Source of the DNA: Vagococcus xieshaowenii
Lineage (GTDB): Bacteria; Bacillota; Bacilli; Lactobacillales; Vagococcaceae
Assembly (NCBI RefSeq): GCF_004792515.1
Contig: NZ_CP038865.1
Span: 580,001-644,000, forward strand
Length of the DNA stretch: 64,000 nucleotides
Direction of reading: 5' to 3'
In this document: one piece after another, positions 18,759 to 27,316 of the stretch
Layout: every line of letters begins with the position of its first letter
How positions within the stretch are numbered: the stretch's first letter is position 1
Notes under the pieces: model-generated
The model's input: the letters and a program-made list of their open reading frames with translations, nothing else
Database searches by the model: none
What the model was told of the DNA's origin: nothing
Program-made: the position numbers and the translations under genes

Positions 18759-19287
18759 TGATCTTTTTTAATATTGGATACATGATGCTTACGAATATGA
18801 TGCTGGTTAAAGCATTGATGATCGTAATATATAGTGACCCAATGCTACTTGTTACACTCACATTAAAAGAAGCACCTAATAATAGGCTCATCACGATATT
18901 TTTCATAAAAGTCATCGCTATTTTTGCAAGGGCCCCCGCAATGGTTGCATAAAGATAATTTAGTGTTGATGGATGAAATAATTTAAAAACAGCGGTCACA
19001 ATTCCAGCAACAATAAAACTTTCCAGCACAAAGTAGGGTGCTTCTGCAGCAAATCCGTTTAGAATATCAAAGATAGCAAAACCAATTGAGCCGACGAGTG
19101 CACCGGGGATAAAGCCAAGTAATAAAGTAGCTAATAAAAAGACGCTACTACCAAAGTGAACAAACGGGCTGCCGACTAAAGCAGGTAAAGGGATTCTAAT
19201 GCTCGTAGCAATCGTTACAAGGCTTGCAAAAACGCCAATTAAAATAATAAGTCGAATCGACCATTTATTATGATGAGATGATGTCAT
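18745..19287 (-). CDS. ECF transporter S component, probably for vitamin B6
   Basis: This 180-residue integral membrane protein has about six hydrophobic segments and the small-residue N-terminal helix typical of ECF substrate-binding (S) subunits, here ASLVTIATSIRIPLPALVG. S components share a common ATPase module encoded elsewhere. It is the last gene of an operon with two pyridoxal-kinase-like genes and overlaps the one before by 20 bases, so a pyridoxine-type substrate (PdxU2-like) is the likely assignment. Substrate is inferred from context only. The ribosome site is AAAGGAGG. Confidence 0.78.
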   Translation of the reverse strand: MTSSHHNKWSIRLIILIGVFASLVTIATSIRIPLPALVGSPFVHFGSSVFLLATLLLGFIPGALVGSIGFAIFDILNGFAAEAPYFVLESFIVAGIVTAVFKLFHPSTLNYLYATIAGALAKIAMTFMKNIVMSLLLGASFNVSVTSSIGSLYITIINALTSIIFVSIMYPILKKIIKKR

Positions 19288-20101
19288 ATGTTACGCCTCC
19301 TTTTAGTGAATGTCGGTATGCGCCATGCCAAACATATCCTGTTTTTTTATTTAAATAAACCCCCTCGTTAATCGCAGCATGAACGAATTCTTTTGCTACT
19401 TTAACAGAAGTGATTAAATCATTATTATTTGCTAAATTGGCCGCAATAGCAGCCGAAAAGGAACAGCCAGCGCCGTGATTAGTTTCCACGGATAGTTTAG
19501 GTGAGTGAAAAAGTATAAACTGTTTACCATCAAACAGTAAGTCGAGGGCTTCTTCACCTGATAAACGGGTACCACCTTTTATAACGACCGCTTTGGGTCC
19601 TAACTCATGAATGATTTTAGCCGCTTCTTTCATTTCTTCAATTGTTTCAATACGTTGATTAGCTAGGAGCTCAGCTTCCAATAAATTGGGCGTTACAATC
19701 GTCGCTAATGGGAATAATTGTTTTATCATACGTGTTAATAATGAACGTTGTAACAAGTTTTGGGTGCTTTTAACAGCAGCAACTGGATCAACGACTAATT
19801 GTAGATGTGGTAAACGTTCGATATTTTTCACGATTAAATCAATTAATTCAGGTAGTCCTAAAAGTCCTGTTTTGATAACACGGATGTCTCTACCTGATAG
19901 TGCGGTAGTTAGTTGGTTACTGATAACGTCTAATGGAATTTGAAAAAGCTCATGCTGATTGGTTGTTGGATCCACCGATAAAATACCGGTGATCGTACTG
20001 ATACCAAAGAGGTTAAATTCTTCAAATGTTTTTAAATCTGCTTGTATACCAGCACCACCACCGGCATCAGAGCCGGCAATTGTTAAGATTTTTTTGACCA
20101 T
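19268..20101 (-). CDS. Second PdxK/ThiD-type kinase, lid cysteine absent
   Basis: This 277-residue ribokinase-fold enzyme is clearly paralogous to the upstream gene (same GSDxGGGAGxQADLKTF start, VTPNLLEA, GAGC and WHGAY landmarks). It keeps the catalytic GAGCSFSAA loop, but the lid segment reads DPVAAVKST, with Val110 where the partner has a cysteine. It could phosphorylate pyridoxine/pyridoxamine or hydroxymethylpyrimidine instead of pyridoxal. The start is the ATG at 20101, sharing TGATG with the upstream stop. The arrangement is a tandem duplication with divergence. Confidence 0.85.
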   Translation of the reverse strand: MVKKILTIAGSDAGGGAGIQADLKTFEEFNLFGISTITGILSVDPTTNQHELFQIPLDVISNQLTTALSGRDIRVIKTGLLGLPELIDLIVKNIERLPHLQLVVDPVAAVKSTQNLLQRSLLTRMIKQLFPLATIVTPNLLEAELLANQRIETIEEMKEAAKIIHELGPKAVVIKGGTRLSGEEALDLLFDGKQFILFHSPKLSVETNHGAGCSFSAAIAANLANNNDLITSVKVAKEFVHAAINEGVYLNKKTGYVWHGAYRHSLKGGVTYDIISS

Positions 20102-20931
20102 CACTTATCCTCCACTTGTAAACGTTCGTCAGCGTGGAAGTACGCGCCATGCCAGATGTGTCCAACATAAGAATTAATTGTGACACCGTGTTGAATAGCA
20201 CTTGTCACGAAGTCTTTAGCTAAACTGACAGCTTCTAAAGGAGAAAGACCTTTGGCTAAGCCAGCCGTTGTTGCTGCGGCAAAGGTACAACCAGCACCGT
20301 GATTGTGATGAGTTTCTATTTTAGGACTTGTTAAAGTTACAAAAGTTTCTCCATCATAAAATAAGTCTATCGCTTCTTGTGAATCGAACTGTTTACCACC
20401 TTTGATGACCACGTTTTTTGCTCCAAGCGCAATGATCTTTTTAGCGGCTTCTTTCATTTCGTCTAATGTGGTGATATCCTCAACTTCAGCTAAAAATTTT
20501 GCCTCTAATAAATTAGGTGTTACGACGGTTGCAAGCGGTAATAGCTGATCTTTTAAACGTAAGACATTCTCAGGTTGTAATAATTCTGTGGTACCTTTGC
20601 AAGCCATTACAGGGTCTATTACGACATAAGGCACATCGAACTGCTTAATGTAGTGGGCGGTTAAATCAATTGTTTCTATATCACCTAACATACCAGTTTT
20701 TAATGCTGTTATGTTTTTTCCTGCAAAAATGGTTGTCAATTGTTGTTCAACTAATGTGGTCGCTAGTGGTGTGACGTGATGTGACCAGTTATCGGATGGA
20801 TCCATCGTAACAATGCTTGTAATAGCATTAAAGCCATAGACACCGTATTCTTGAAATGTTTTTAAATCTGCTTGTAAGCCAGCTCCTCCGCTTGAATCAG
20901 AACCAGCAATGGTTAAAACGTTTGGTATCAT
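20101..20931 (-). CDS. pdxK: Pyridoxal kinase of the dual-cysteine (CC-PLK) type
   Basis: This 276-residue ThiD-like kinase phosphorylates pyridoxal to PLP in B6 salvage. Cys111 in the lid (DPVMACKGT) and Cys215 in NHGAGCTFAAA match the two cysteines known from Staphylococcus aureus pyridoxal kinase, where they form a hemithioacetal with the substrate aldehyde. The N-terminus VLTIAGSDSSGGAG is typical. The start is the ATG at 20931 behind AGAAGG; the ATG six codons earlier precedes that site. It is the first gene of the B6 operon, divergent from a MocR regulator. Confidence 0.93.
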   Translation of the reverse strand: MIPNVLTIAGSDSSGGAGLQADLKTFQEYGVYGFNAITSIVTMDPSDNWSHHVTPLATTLVEQQLTTIFAGKNITALKTGMLGDIETIDLTAHYIKQFDVPYVVIDPVMACKGTTELLQPENVLRLKDQLLPLATVVTPNLLEAKFLAEVEDITTLDEMKEAAKKIIALGAKNVVIKGGKQFDSQEAIDLFYDGETFVTLTSPKIETHHNHGAGCTFAAATTAGLAKGLSPLEAVSLAKDFVTSAIQHGVTINSYVGHIWHGAYFHADERLQVEDK

Positions 20932-20965
20932 ACTTGAACCTTCTTTCATTTACATCTTTTTCTGT

Positions 20966-20994
20966 ATTATAAAACATAAATCTCTTGCACAAAA
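20966..20994 (-). promoter_or_regulatory. pdxK operon promoter
   Basis: On the minus strand TTTTGT, 17-base spacer, TATAAT. Its -35 overlaps the -35 of the divergent regulator promoter. Confidence 0.6.
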
Positions 20995-21013
20995 CATCCA
21001 GTAGGGGTATATT
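20985..21013 (+). promoter_or_regulatory. pdxR promoter
   Basis: TTGCAC (20985-20990), 17-base spacer, TATATT (21008-21013), 32 bases before the regulator start. Confidence 0.8.
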
Positions 21014-21026
21014 GGACCCATCCAAT
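20995..21026. promoter_or_regulatory. Probable PdxR operator: two direct and one inverted half-sites
   Basis: CATCCA occurs at 20995-21000 and 21019-21024, and the inverted half TTGGA at 21012-21016 completes the palindrome ATTGGA-N4-TCCAAT (21011-21026). MocR regulators commonly bind two direct repeats plus one inverted half. The palindrome overlaps the pdxR -10, consistent with autorepression. Confidence 0.6.
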
Positions 21027-21044
21027 TAATCGTGAGGTGTGTGT

Positions 21045-22478
21045 ATGGAGTGGCAAGTATTAAGAACAAGTTCGGTTCCCTTATATCAACAATTAGTCAC
21101 AGCTATCAAACAAAAAATAATGACAGGTGAACTTATTCCAGGAGATCGTTTACCATCAGAACGTCACTTGTCGGAGCAATTGCAAGTCAATCGCTCCACG
21201 ATAATTCGGGCGTATGATGAATTAGCAGCTGAAGGCATAGTGACTAAGAAGCGGGGAAGTGGTACCTTAGTTAGTCATGAATTTGATGTGAAGAGTCGTT
21301 ATGTGATGAATTGGCGAAGGTTTTTAAAAGCTGATGAAGAAGAAACAAGCCCAAGTTATTTATATAAAAAAGCGTTACAACACCAATTGACATGTTATGA
21401 AGAAACGATCATCGACGGTTATACTGGTGAATTACCTCAAACCATGATTCCACCGTTTAATTTGAAAGAAATGAAATGGCATGATTTTTTACAAGCAGGT
21501 GTAGAGACAGAAGCATTTGGTATTGCGTCGTTACGTCATATGCTAGTAGAATTTATTGACCAACAGTTAGATTATCAAATGAACGTCAATGAGCTATTAT
21601 TAACCGCTGGGGGACAACAAAGTTTATTTTTTATTATCAATGCGTTATTAAAAACAGGTGATATCGTAGCAATTGAAAGTCCATCTTATTTTTATTCATT
21701 ACCGATGTTTGAGAACTTAGGGATCAAAACGATTGGGATACCAATGGAAGAAGATGGCATTAATTTATCTTATCTTGAGAAAATGATAAAAAATAATGCG
21801 ATAAAGATGTTGTTTGTTACGCCATCTTTTCAAAATCCAACGACTATTAGTATGAGCTTAGAGCGAAAAAAAGCGCTCATTGCGTTATGCGAAAAATATC
21901 AAGTGATTATAGTAGAAGATGATGTCTATGGGTTATTAAGTTACAAAACTAATAAGGAATCCCTACTAAAAAAATTATCAAGCGAAAATGTGATTTATGT
22001 TGGCTCACTTACTAAAGTATTGGGGAAAACGATTCAATTAGGGTGGGTGAACGCCCCACAGCGGGTGTTAGATGCATTAGTGAAAATTAGAGAAGATTGG
22101 GAGCAACCTTTGTCGGTGTTTCCGCAAATGCTTGTTAGCCAATTAATGATGTCAGCAGATTTCCCCGTATTGGTCGATCAATTAAGGCAAAATTTGTACC
22201 AAAAAGTTACGTTTTTGCATCGGTTAATTCAGTCTGAATTAGGGACAATGTTCCGCTGTGAAATGCCAAAAGGTGGGTATTATTTATGGCTAACATATGA
22301 GGGAGAAAGACTAAATGTCAACGATTGGGAATTTCTACTTAAAGAAAAAATATTAGTTTTTCCTAGTTTTTTATTAACCGATAATGCTCAAAGTATACGT
22401 ATAAATGCGGCCAATTTGAGAACTAACGAAATGGTATATTTGGTTCATGTATTGAAAAACAGATTAACAAAAAAATGA
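21045..22478 (+). CDS. pdxR: MocR/PdxR-family regulator (GntR HTH fused to aminotransferase)
   Basis: This 477-residue fusion has an N-terminal GntR winged helix (about 1-75: PLYQQLVTAIKQKI, LPSERHLSEQLQVNRST) and a class I aminotransferase fold binding PLP through Lys324 (GSLTKVLGK). MocR proteins sense PLP and control B6 genes. Divergence from the pdxK operon with a shared operator supports that role; direct evidence is lacking. The start is the ATG at 21045 after GTGAGG; the GTG at 21039 is too close. Confidence 0.88.
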   Translation: MEWQVLRTSSVPLYQQLVTAIKQKIMTGELIPGDRLPSERHLSEQLQVNRSTIIRAYDELAAEGIVTKKRGSGTLVSHEFDVKSRYVMNWRRFLKADEEETSPSYLYKKALQHQLTCYEETIIDGYTGELPQTMIPPFNLKEMKWHDFLQAGVETEAFGIASLRHMLVEFIDQQLDYQMNVNELLLTAGGQQSLFFIINALLKTGDIVAIESPSYFYSLPMFENLGIKTIGIPMEEDGINLSYLEKMIKNNAIKMLFVTPSFQNPTTISMSLERKKALIALCEKYQVIIVEDDVYGLLSYKTNKESLLKKLSSENVIYVGSLTKVLGKTIQLGWVNAPQRVLDALVKIREDWEQPLSVFPQMLVSQLMMSADFPVLVDQLRQNLYQKVTFLHRLIQSELGTMFRCEMPKGGYYLWLTYEGERLNVNDWEFLLKEKILVFPSFLLTDNAQSIRINAANLRTNEMVYLVHVLKNRLTKK

Positions 22479-22489
22479 ATAACTAATCC

Positions 22490-22538
22490 AAAAAACAAAT
22501 AATCTGATGAATAATGATTAGATTATTTGTTTTTTTTA
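22490..22538 (+). terminator. pdxR terminator
   Basis: A 16-bp perfect stem (22490-22505 with 22520-22535), 14-base loop and T run. Confidence 0.9.
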
Positions 22539-22623
22539 AATTGATAAAAACGTATGAAATAAAGCTTTTTTAGATACTATATATAAAAAAAATCAGTATT
22601 AAAAAAAAAACAACGAAAAAACC

Positions 22624-22652
22624 TTGCATTTTATTTTTTATTCTAATATACT
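22624..22652 (+). promoter_or_regulatory. fabT-fab operon promoter
   Basis: TTGCAT (22624-22629), 17-base spacer, TATACT (22647-22652). The first FabT palindrome starts at the last base of the -10. Confidence 0.85.
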
Positions 22653-22696
22653 TTGACTATCAAATCATTTGATTATCAAAGTATTTGATTTTCAAA
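22652..22696. promoter_or_regulatory. Three phased FabT operators
   Basis: TTTGACTATCAAA (22652-22664), TTTGATTATCAAA (22668-22680) and TTTGATTTTCAAA (22684-22696) are three FabT-type palindromes spaced exactly 16 bases apart. They cover the expected transcription start and leader up to the ribosome site, so binding would block initiation. A degenerate TTTGA half follows at 22701. Confidence 0.9.
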
Positions 22697-22728
22697 CTAA
22701 TTTGAAAAAATTCATGAAGGAGTTTCAA

Positions 22729-23169
22729 ATGGGAACAGATCTTGATTTAATCAATTCCGCTTTAGTGGCTGTCTTTAATGACATCTTAACCATTGAGGAA
22801 TCTGAATTACGTAAAAGTCAATTTGACGATATATCAATCAAAGAGATGCACACAATTGAAGCGATTGGACTTCATAATGAACGTACATCTTCAGAGGTTG
22901 CCAAACGATTATCCGTCACAGTCGGGACGCTAACTGTTGCGATTAATAATTTGGAAAAAAAGGGTTATGTTGAACGCGTTCGGTGTGAATCAGATCGTCG
23001 CGTTGTAAGACTTAAACTAACGAATCGTGGACGTTTATTTTATCGTGTGCATGCTCATTTCCATAAAAAAATGGTACAAGCTGCGTTAACCGATATGAAT
23101 GAAGATGAAAAAAATGCCTTAATCAAAGGACTAGGCAACTTACATGATTTCTTGAAAAAAAGTTATTAG
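22729..23169 (+). CDS. fabT: Fatty acid synthesis repressor FabT (MarR family)
   Basis: FabT is a MarR-type dimer that represses the fab cluster when bound to acyl-ACP with long acyl chains. The 146-residue protein has the winged helix TSSEVAKRLSVTVGTLTVAINNLEKKGYVERV and the wing CESDRRVVRLKLT. The start is the ATG at 22729, 6 bases after AAGGAG; the longer frame translates its own operators. It is the first gene of the fab operon and its promoter carries its own sites, so it is autoregulated. Confidence 0.96.
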   Translation: MGTDLDLINSALVAVFNDILTIEESELRKSQFDDISIKEMHTIEAIGLHNERTSSEVAKRLSVTVGTLTVAINNLEKKGYVERVRCESDRRVVRLKLTNRGRLFYRVHAHFHKKMVQAALTDMNEDEKNALIKGLGNLHDFLKKSY

Positions 23170-23191
23170 GTAAGGATTAAGGAGAGTCAAG

Positions 23192-24163
23192 ATGAATTAT
23201 TCACGTATCACACAATGCGCTCACTATGTACCAGAAAAAATCATTCATAATGATGAATTAGCTACAATGATTGAGACGAGTGATGAATGGATTTATCAGC
23301 GAACAGGCATCAGACAGCGTCATGTGGTAACAGATGAGAATACGTCAGATTTGTGTGCAAATGTTGCGCAACAGTTATTAACCAAACGTGGTATTGAGGC
23401 AAATCAAATTGACTTTATTCTAGTTGCTACAGTGACACCCGATTATCAAATGCCATCAACAGCTTGTTTAGTACAAGGATTAATTGGTGCAAACAATGCT
23501 TTTGCGATGGATATCACCGCAGCGTGTTCGGGATTTGTCTATGCATTAAGTATGGCAGATAAGTTAATTCAAAGCGGGAACTATCAACGAGGTATAGTTA
23601 TTGGTGCAGAAACCATGTCAAAAGTTATTGATTGGACAGACCGTTCAACTGCCGTATTATTCGGTGATGGAGCTGGCGGTGTTTTGTTAGAAAACACTGA
23701 AACCAAACATATTTTGGCAGAGAATCTTCAATCTGATGGCTCAAGAGCTAACAGTTTAACGGCTGGCTTTACTAATAATCAAAGTCCATTCTTTAAAGGG
23801 GACCTATTAGGAAATCAGTATTTAGAAATGGATGGTCGTCAAATATTCGACTTTGCATTGAAAGATGTCTCAAAAAATATTTGTCACACAATGGCACAAC
23901 TTGATAATCAAACAATTGATTATGTATTAGCCCATCAAGCAAACAAACGTTTACTAGATGCAATGGCTAAAAAAACCAAACTTCCTAGAGAAAAATTTCT
24001 AGATAATATGGAATTTTTCGCAAATACTTCAGCAGCCTCGATACCTATTTTGTTATCAGAAGCTGTAGAAAAAGAAATACTCACCTTAAACAGTAAACAA
24101 CAAATTCTATTAACAGGATTTGGTGGCGGTTTGACCTGGGGTAGCCTAGTTGTCAAACTGTAA
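23192..24163 (+). CDS. fabH: Beta-ketoacyl-ACP synthase III
   Basis: FabH condenses acetyl- or branched acyl-CoA with malonyl-ACP to start each fatty acid. The 323-residue thiolase-fold enzyme has Cys112 (DITAACSGF), the AHQANKR histidine and the FANTSAAS asparagine. It lies 22 bases after fabT with the ribosome site AAGGAGAG. Confidence 0.97.
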   Translation: MNYSRITQCAHYVPEKIIHNDELATMIETSDEWIYQRTGIRQRHVVTDENTSDLCANVAQQLLTKRGIEANQIDFILVATVTPDYQMPSTACLVQGLIGANNAFAMDITAACSGFVYALSMADKLIQSGNYQRGIVIGAETMSKVIDWTDRSTAVLFGDGAGGVLLENTETKHILAENLQSDGSRANSLTAGFTNNQSPFFKGDLLGNQYLEMDGRQIFDFALKDVSKNICHTMAQLDNQTIDYVLAHQANKRLLDAMAKKTKLPREKFLDNMEFFANTSAASIPILLSEAVEKEILTLNSKQQILLTGFGGGLTWGSLVVKL

Positions 24164-24204
24164 TATAAAAAATTAAAACATAAGATAAATCGGAGGAAAT
24201 TATA

Positions 24205-24435
24205 ATGGCAACTTTTAACAAAATTCAAGAAATTATCGTGGATCAATTAGGTAAAGAAGAAGAGGAAGTACAATTAACAACAAACTTCCGTGAAGAATTA
24301 GAAGCAGATAGCTTAGACTTATTCCAAATTATTAACGATATTGAAGATGAATTTGACGTGAAAATTGAAACAGACGAAGGTCTTAATACAGTTGAAGACT
24401 TAGTGAAATTCGTAGATAGCGAATTAGCTAAATAG
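24205..24435 (+). CDS. acpP: Acyl carrier protein
   Basis: This 76-residue acidic four-helix protein carries the growing acyl chain on phosphopantetheine attached to Ser36 in EADSLDLF. The ribosome site is CGGAGGA. A terminator immediately after (24452) and the 215-base gap before fabK suggest that acpP is made in excess over downstream genes. Confidence 0.97.
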   Translation: MATFNKIQEIIVDQLGKEEEEVQLTTNFREELEADSLDLFQIINDIEDEFDVKIETDEGLNTVEDLVKFVDSELAK

Positions 24436-24451
24436 TCAGATGAAAGCAATT

Positions 24452-24479
24452 AGCTTAGAACTTGCTTCTAAGCTTTTTT
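24452..24479 (+). terminator. Terminator or attenuator after acpP
   Basis: Perfect 9-bp stem AGCTTAGAA/TTCTAAGCT, 5-base loop, six Ts. It sits inside the fab cluster, so it probably sets partial read-through. Confidence 0.88.
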
Positions 24480-24555
24480 AATTACAAAGACAAAAATAGG
24501 TGACTTGGTAACTATAAAGCTTTTAGTAATAAATGATGAAAATGTGCTATGAATT

Positions 24556-24585
24556 TTGACGAATGAGTAACATAATAAGTCTATT
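24556..24585 (+). promoter_or_regulatory. Candidate internal fabK promoter
   Basis: TTGACG (24556-24561), 18-base spacer, TCTATT (24580-24585). This is a weak match, proposed because a terminator separates acpP from fabK. A TTGGTTG/CAACCAA inverted repeat (24597-24603 with 24627-24633) lies between it and the ribosome site. No FabT palindrome is seen here. Confidence 0.3.
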
Positions 24586-24650
24586 TGTATTAGAAGTTGG
24601 TTGAAACAGAACGAATACTTATCAAACAACCAAAATGAGAAGGTGAAAAG

Positions 24651-25616
24651 ATGAAAAATTCAAAATTATGTCAGATGTTGGGAATTGACTATCCTATTAT
24701 TCAAGGAGCAATGGCTTGGGTTGCAGAAGCTAATCTCGCAAGCGCGGTATCTAATGCTGGAGGTTTAGGTATTATTGCTTCAGGACATGCACCAAAAGAA
24801 TTTGTAAAAGAACAAATTGAGAAAGCTAAACAATTAACGGATAAACCGTTTGGTGTCAACATCATGTTAATGTCACCCTTTGTTGACGATATTGTTGATT
24901 TAGTCTGTGAAGAACGTGTCAAAGTGGTAACAACTGGTGCAGGTTCTCCAGGGAAATATATGGAAAAATTTAAAGCCGCGGGGATTACCGTTATTCCTGT
25001 TGTTGCTTCTGTCGCTTTAGCTAAGCGTATGGAATCCGATGGTGCTCATGCAGTGATAGCTGAAGGAATGGAAGGCGGCGGTCACATTGGGAAGACAACG
25101 ACAATGGCACTTGTACCTCAAGTTGTTGATGCGGTTAACATTCCAGTAATTGCTGCAGGTGGTATTGGTGATGGCCGAGGTGTCGCCGCTGCCTTAATGT
25201 TAGGTGTTGACGCGGTACAATTAGGCACGCGTTTCTTAGTTGCACAAGAATCAACGATTCATGAAAATTATAAAAAAGCAGTTTTAAAAGCAAATGACAC
25301 AAGTACAGATATCACAGGTTTAGCAACAGGTCATCCCGTACGAGGATTACGTAATAAATTAACACGTGAATATAACAAAACAGAACGTATTGAAGCTGGA
25401 AAAGAAAATCCAGATTGGGAATTATTAGAAGATCTAGGAAAAGGTGCTTTGAAACGTGCGGTTGTAGATGGAGATACAAAAAACAGCTCTATGATGTCAG
25501 GACAAATTGCCGGAATGGTCAATAAAGAAAATCAAACGTGCCAAGAAATTGTGGAAGAATTAGTTCACGACTGCCAACAAGTGATGACGCAAAAAATGGC
25601 TGCGTGGGTTGAATAG
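24651..25616 (+). CDS. fabK: Enoyl-ACP reductase II (FMN-dependent)
   Basis: FabK reduces the enoyl-ACP double bond in each elongation cycle using FMN and NAD(P)H; it replaces FabI in many Lactobacillales. The 321-residue TIM barrel has PIIQGAMAW at the start, AEGMEGGGHIG, and the FMN phosphate loops AAGGIGDGRG and GVDAVQLGTRFL. It starts the second block of the fab cluster (fabK-fabD-fabG-fabF), genes spaced by a few bases. Confidence 0.97.
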   Translation: MKNSKLCQMLGIDYPIIQGAMAWVAEANLASAVSNAGGLGIIASGHAPKEFVKEQIEKAKQLTDKPFGVNIMLMSPFVDDIVDLVCEERVKVVTTGAGSPGKYMEKFKAAGITVIPVVASVALAKRMESDGAHAVIAEGMEGGGHIGKTTTMALVPQVVDAVNIPVIAAGGIGDGRGVAAALMLGVDAVQLGTRFLVAQESTIHENYKKAVLKANDTSTDITGLATGHPVRGLRNKLTREYNKTERIEAGKENPDWELLEDLGKGALKRAVVDGDTKNSSMMSGQIAGMVNKENQTCQEIVEELVHDCQQVMTQKMAAWVE

Positions 25617-25628
25617 AGGGAAAAAACA

Positions 25629-26585
25629 ATGAAAATTGGTTTTATTTATAGCGGTCAAGGAGCTCAATATCATGGTATGGGAAAAGAGTTATATGAAACA
25701 TCTAAAACTTTTTCCAAAACAATCGATGAAGCGAGTGAGGCGTTAGGTTGGGATATGAAGGAATTACTGTTTAATGAAGCATCGTCTTTGAATGAAACAG
25801 AATTTACTCAGCCAGCGGTTCTAGCGTTAAGTACCGCAATTGATCGTTTATTGCGTGAAGAAGGAATTATTCCTGAGATGGTAGCTGGATTAAGTTTAGG
25901 TGAGTATTCAGCTTTGGTAGCAAGTGGTGCACTTAAATTTGATGAAGCGCTACGTCTTGTTCAAAAGCGTGGTCGCTGGATGACAGAGGCCGTTCCTAGC
26001 GGAGAAGGTGCGATGGCTGCTGTGATGAATGTTGACAGACAAATCATTGAACAAACATGTGAAGAAGTCAGTCGCTCACATGGAGTGGTGATAGCGGCTA
26101 ATTATAATATGCCAGGACAAATTGTTATTTCTGGAGAAACAGCTGCTGTAGAAGAAGCGCAACAACGTTTATCAGAACAACCTAAAAGTAAAGTTGTCAG
26201 ATTAAATGTCAGTGGCCCGTTCCATACACCGTTACTAGCACCTGCTGCAGATAAGTTAGAAACAGCATTATCTCATCTAGCTATTCACGAGATGAGCATT
26301 CCTGTTGTTTCGAATGTTGATGGTCACGTGATTTCATCAGCAGAGGAAATCGCTCCAACATTGGTTAAGCAAATTAAATCTCCTGTTTATTGGGAAGAAT
26401 GTGTTCAAACAATGATTGAAAAGGGCATCGATACCTTTGTGGAAGTTGGGCCAGGTAAAGCATTGCGAAGTTTTGTGAAAAAAATTGATCGCAAGGTAGC
26501 CGTTTTTAATGTTGAGAATTCTCAAACGTTCGAAAAACTGATAAGTAAAATTAAAGAATATGAGGAAACACAAAATGATAAATAA
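25629..26585 (+). CDS. fabD: Malonyl-CoA:ACP transacylase
   Basis: FabD moves malonyl from CoA to ACP. The 318-residue protein has the GQGAQYHGMG oxyanion loop, nucleophile Ser89 in GLSLGEYSA and the catalytic histidine in SGPFHTPLL. Its last 11 bases overlap the fabG start. Confidence 0.97.
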   Translation: MKIGFIYSGQGAQYHGMGKELYETSKTFSKTIDEASEALGWDMKELLFNEASSLNETEFTQPAVLALSTAIDRLLREEGIIPEMVAGLSLGEYSALVASGALKFDEALRLVQKRGRWMTEAVPSGEGAMAAVMNVDRQIIEQTCEEVSRSHGVVIAANYNMPGQIVISGETAAVEEAQQRLSEQPKSKVVRLNVSGPFHTPLLAPAADKLETALSHLAIHEMSIPVVSNVDGHVISSAEEIAPTLVKQIKSPVYWEECVQTMIEKGIDTFVEVGPGKALRSFVKKIDRKVAVFNVENSQTFEKLISKIKEYEETQNDK

Positions 26586-27306
26586 AACAGTTGTGGTAAC
26601 GGGGAGTACCCGTGGTATTGGTTATGGGATCGCGTTAGCGTTTGCCCAAAAAGGCGCTAATATTGTGCTTAATGGACGTAAGCCATTAGATGAGACATTA
26701 CTACAGTCATTTAATGAATTAGGTGTAAAGACACACTATGTTCAAGGTGATGTTCAAAATATGGAAGATGCAGCGAAACTCATTACTGAAGCAAAAGAAG
26801 TGTTTGGTTCAGTGGATGTATTAGTAAATAATGCCGGCATTACGAATGATAAATTAATCATGCGCATGTCTGAAGAAGACTTTGATTCAGTTATCAATGT
26901 GAACTTGAAAGGAACGTTCAATACTATTCAACAAGTCTCAAGTGTGATGTTGAAACAAAAATCAGGCACGATTATTAATTTATCGAGTGTCGTAGGTTTA
27001 ACAGGTAATGCAGGACAAGCTAATTACGCGGCAAGTAAAGCAGGGGTTGTTGGTTTAACTAAATCAGTCGCTCGTGAATTATCAGCGCGTGGTATTACTT
27101 GTAATGCGATTGCACCAGGTTTCATTGAATCTGATATGACAGATGTATTGAGTGATAAAGTAAAAGAAGTAGCCAAAACACAAATTCCTTTAAAGCGTTT
27201 TGGTAAAGTAGAAGAAGTGGCACAAGCCGCTATCTTCTTATCAGAAAATCGCTATATTACCGGTCAAGTATTAAATGTTGACGGTGGTATGGTAATGAAT
27301 GGATAG
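26575..27306 (+). CDS. fabG: 3-oxoacyl-ACP reductase
   Basis: FabG reduces beta-ketoacyl-ACP with NADPH. This short-chain dehydrogenase of 243 residues has TGSTRGIG, NNAG, catalytic Ser (NLSSVVG) and YAASKAG. The start is the ATG at 26575, 9 bases after GAGG and inside the end of fabD; the ATG at 26560 is less well placed. Confidence 0.96.
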   Translation: MINKTVVVTGSTRGIGYGIALAFAQKGANIVLNGRKPLDETLLQSFNELGVKTHYVQGDVQNMEDAAKLITEAKEVFGSVDVLVNNAGITNDKLIMRMSEEDFDSVINVNLKGTFNTIQQVSSVMLKQKSGTIINLSSVVGLTGNAGQANYAASKAGVVGLTKSVARELSARGITCNAIAPGFIESDMTDVLSDKVKEVAKTQIPLKRFGKVEEVAQAAIFLSENRYITGQVLNVDGGMVMNG

Positions 27307-27316
27307 GAGGATCCAC

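Noticed and set aside
22669-22728. In-frame 20-codon extension at the start of fabT
   Set aside because: It translates the second and third FabT palindromes; the ATG at 22729 has a well-spaced AAGGAG and gives the family's normal length.
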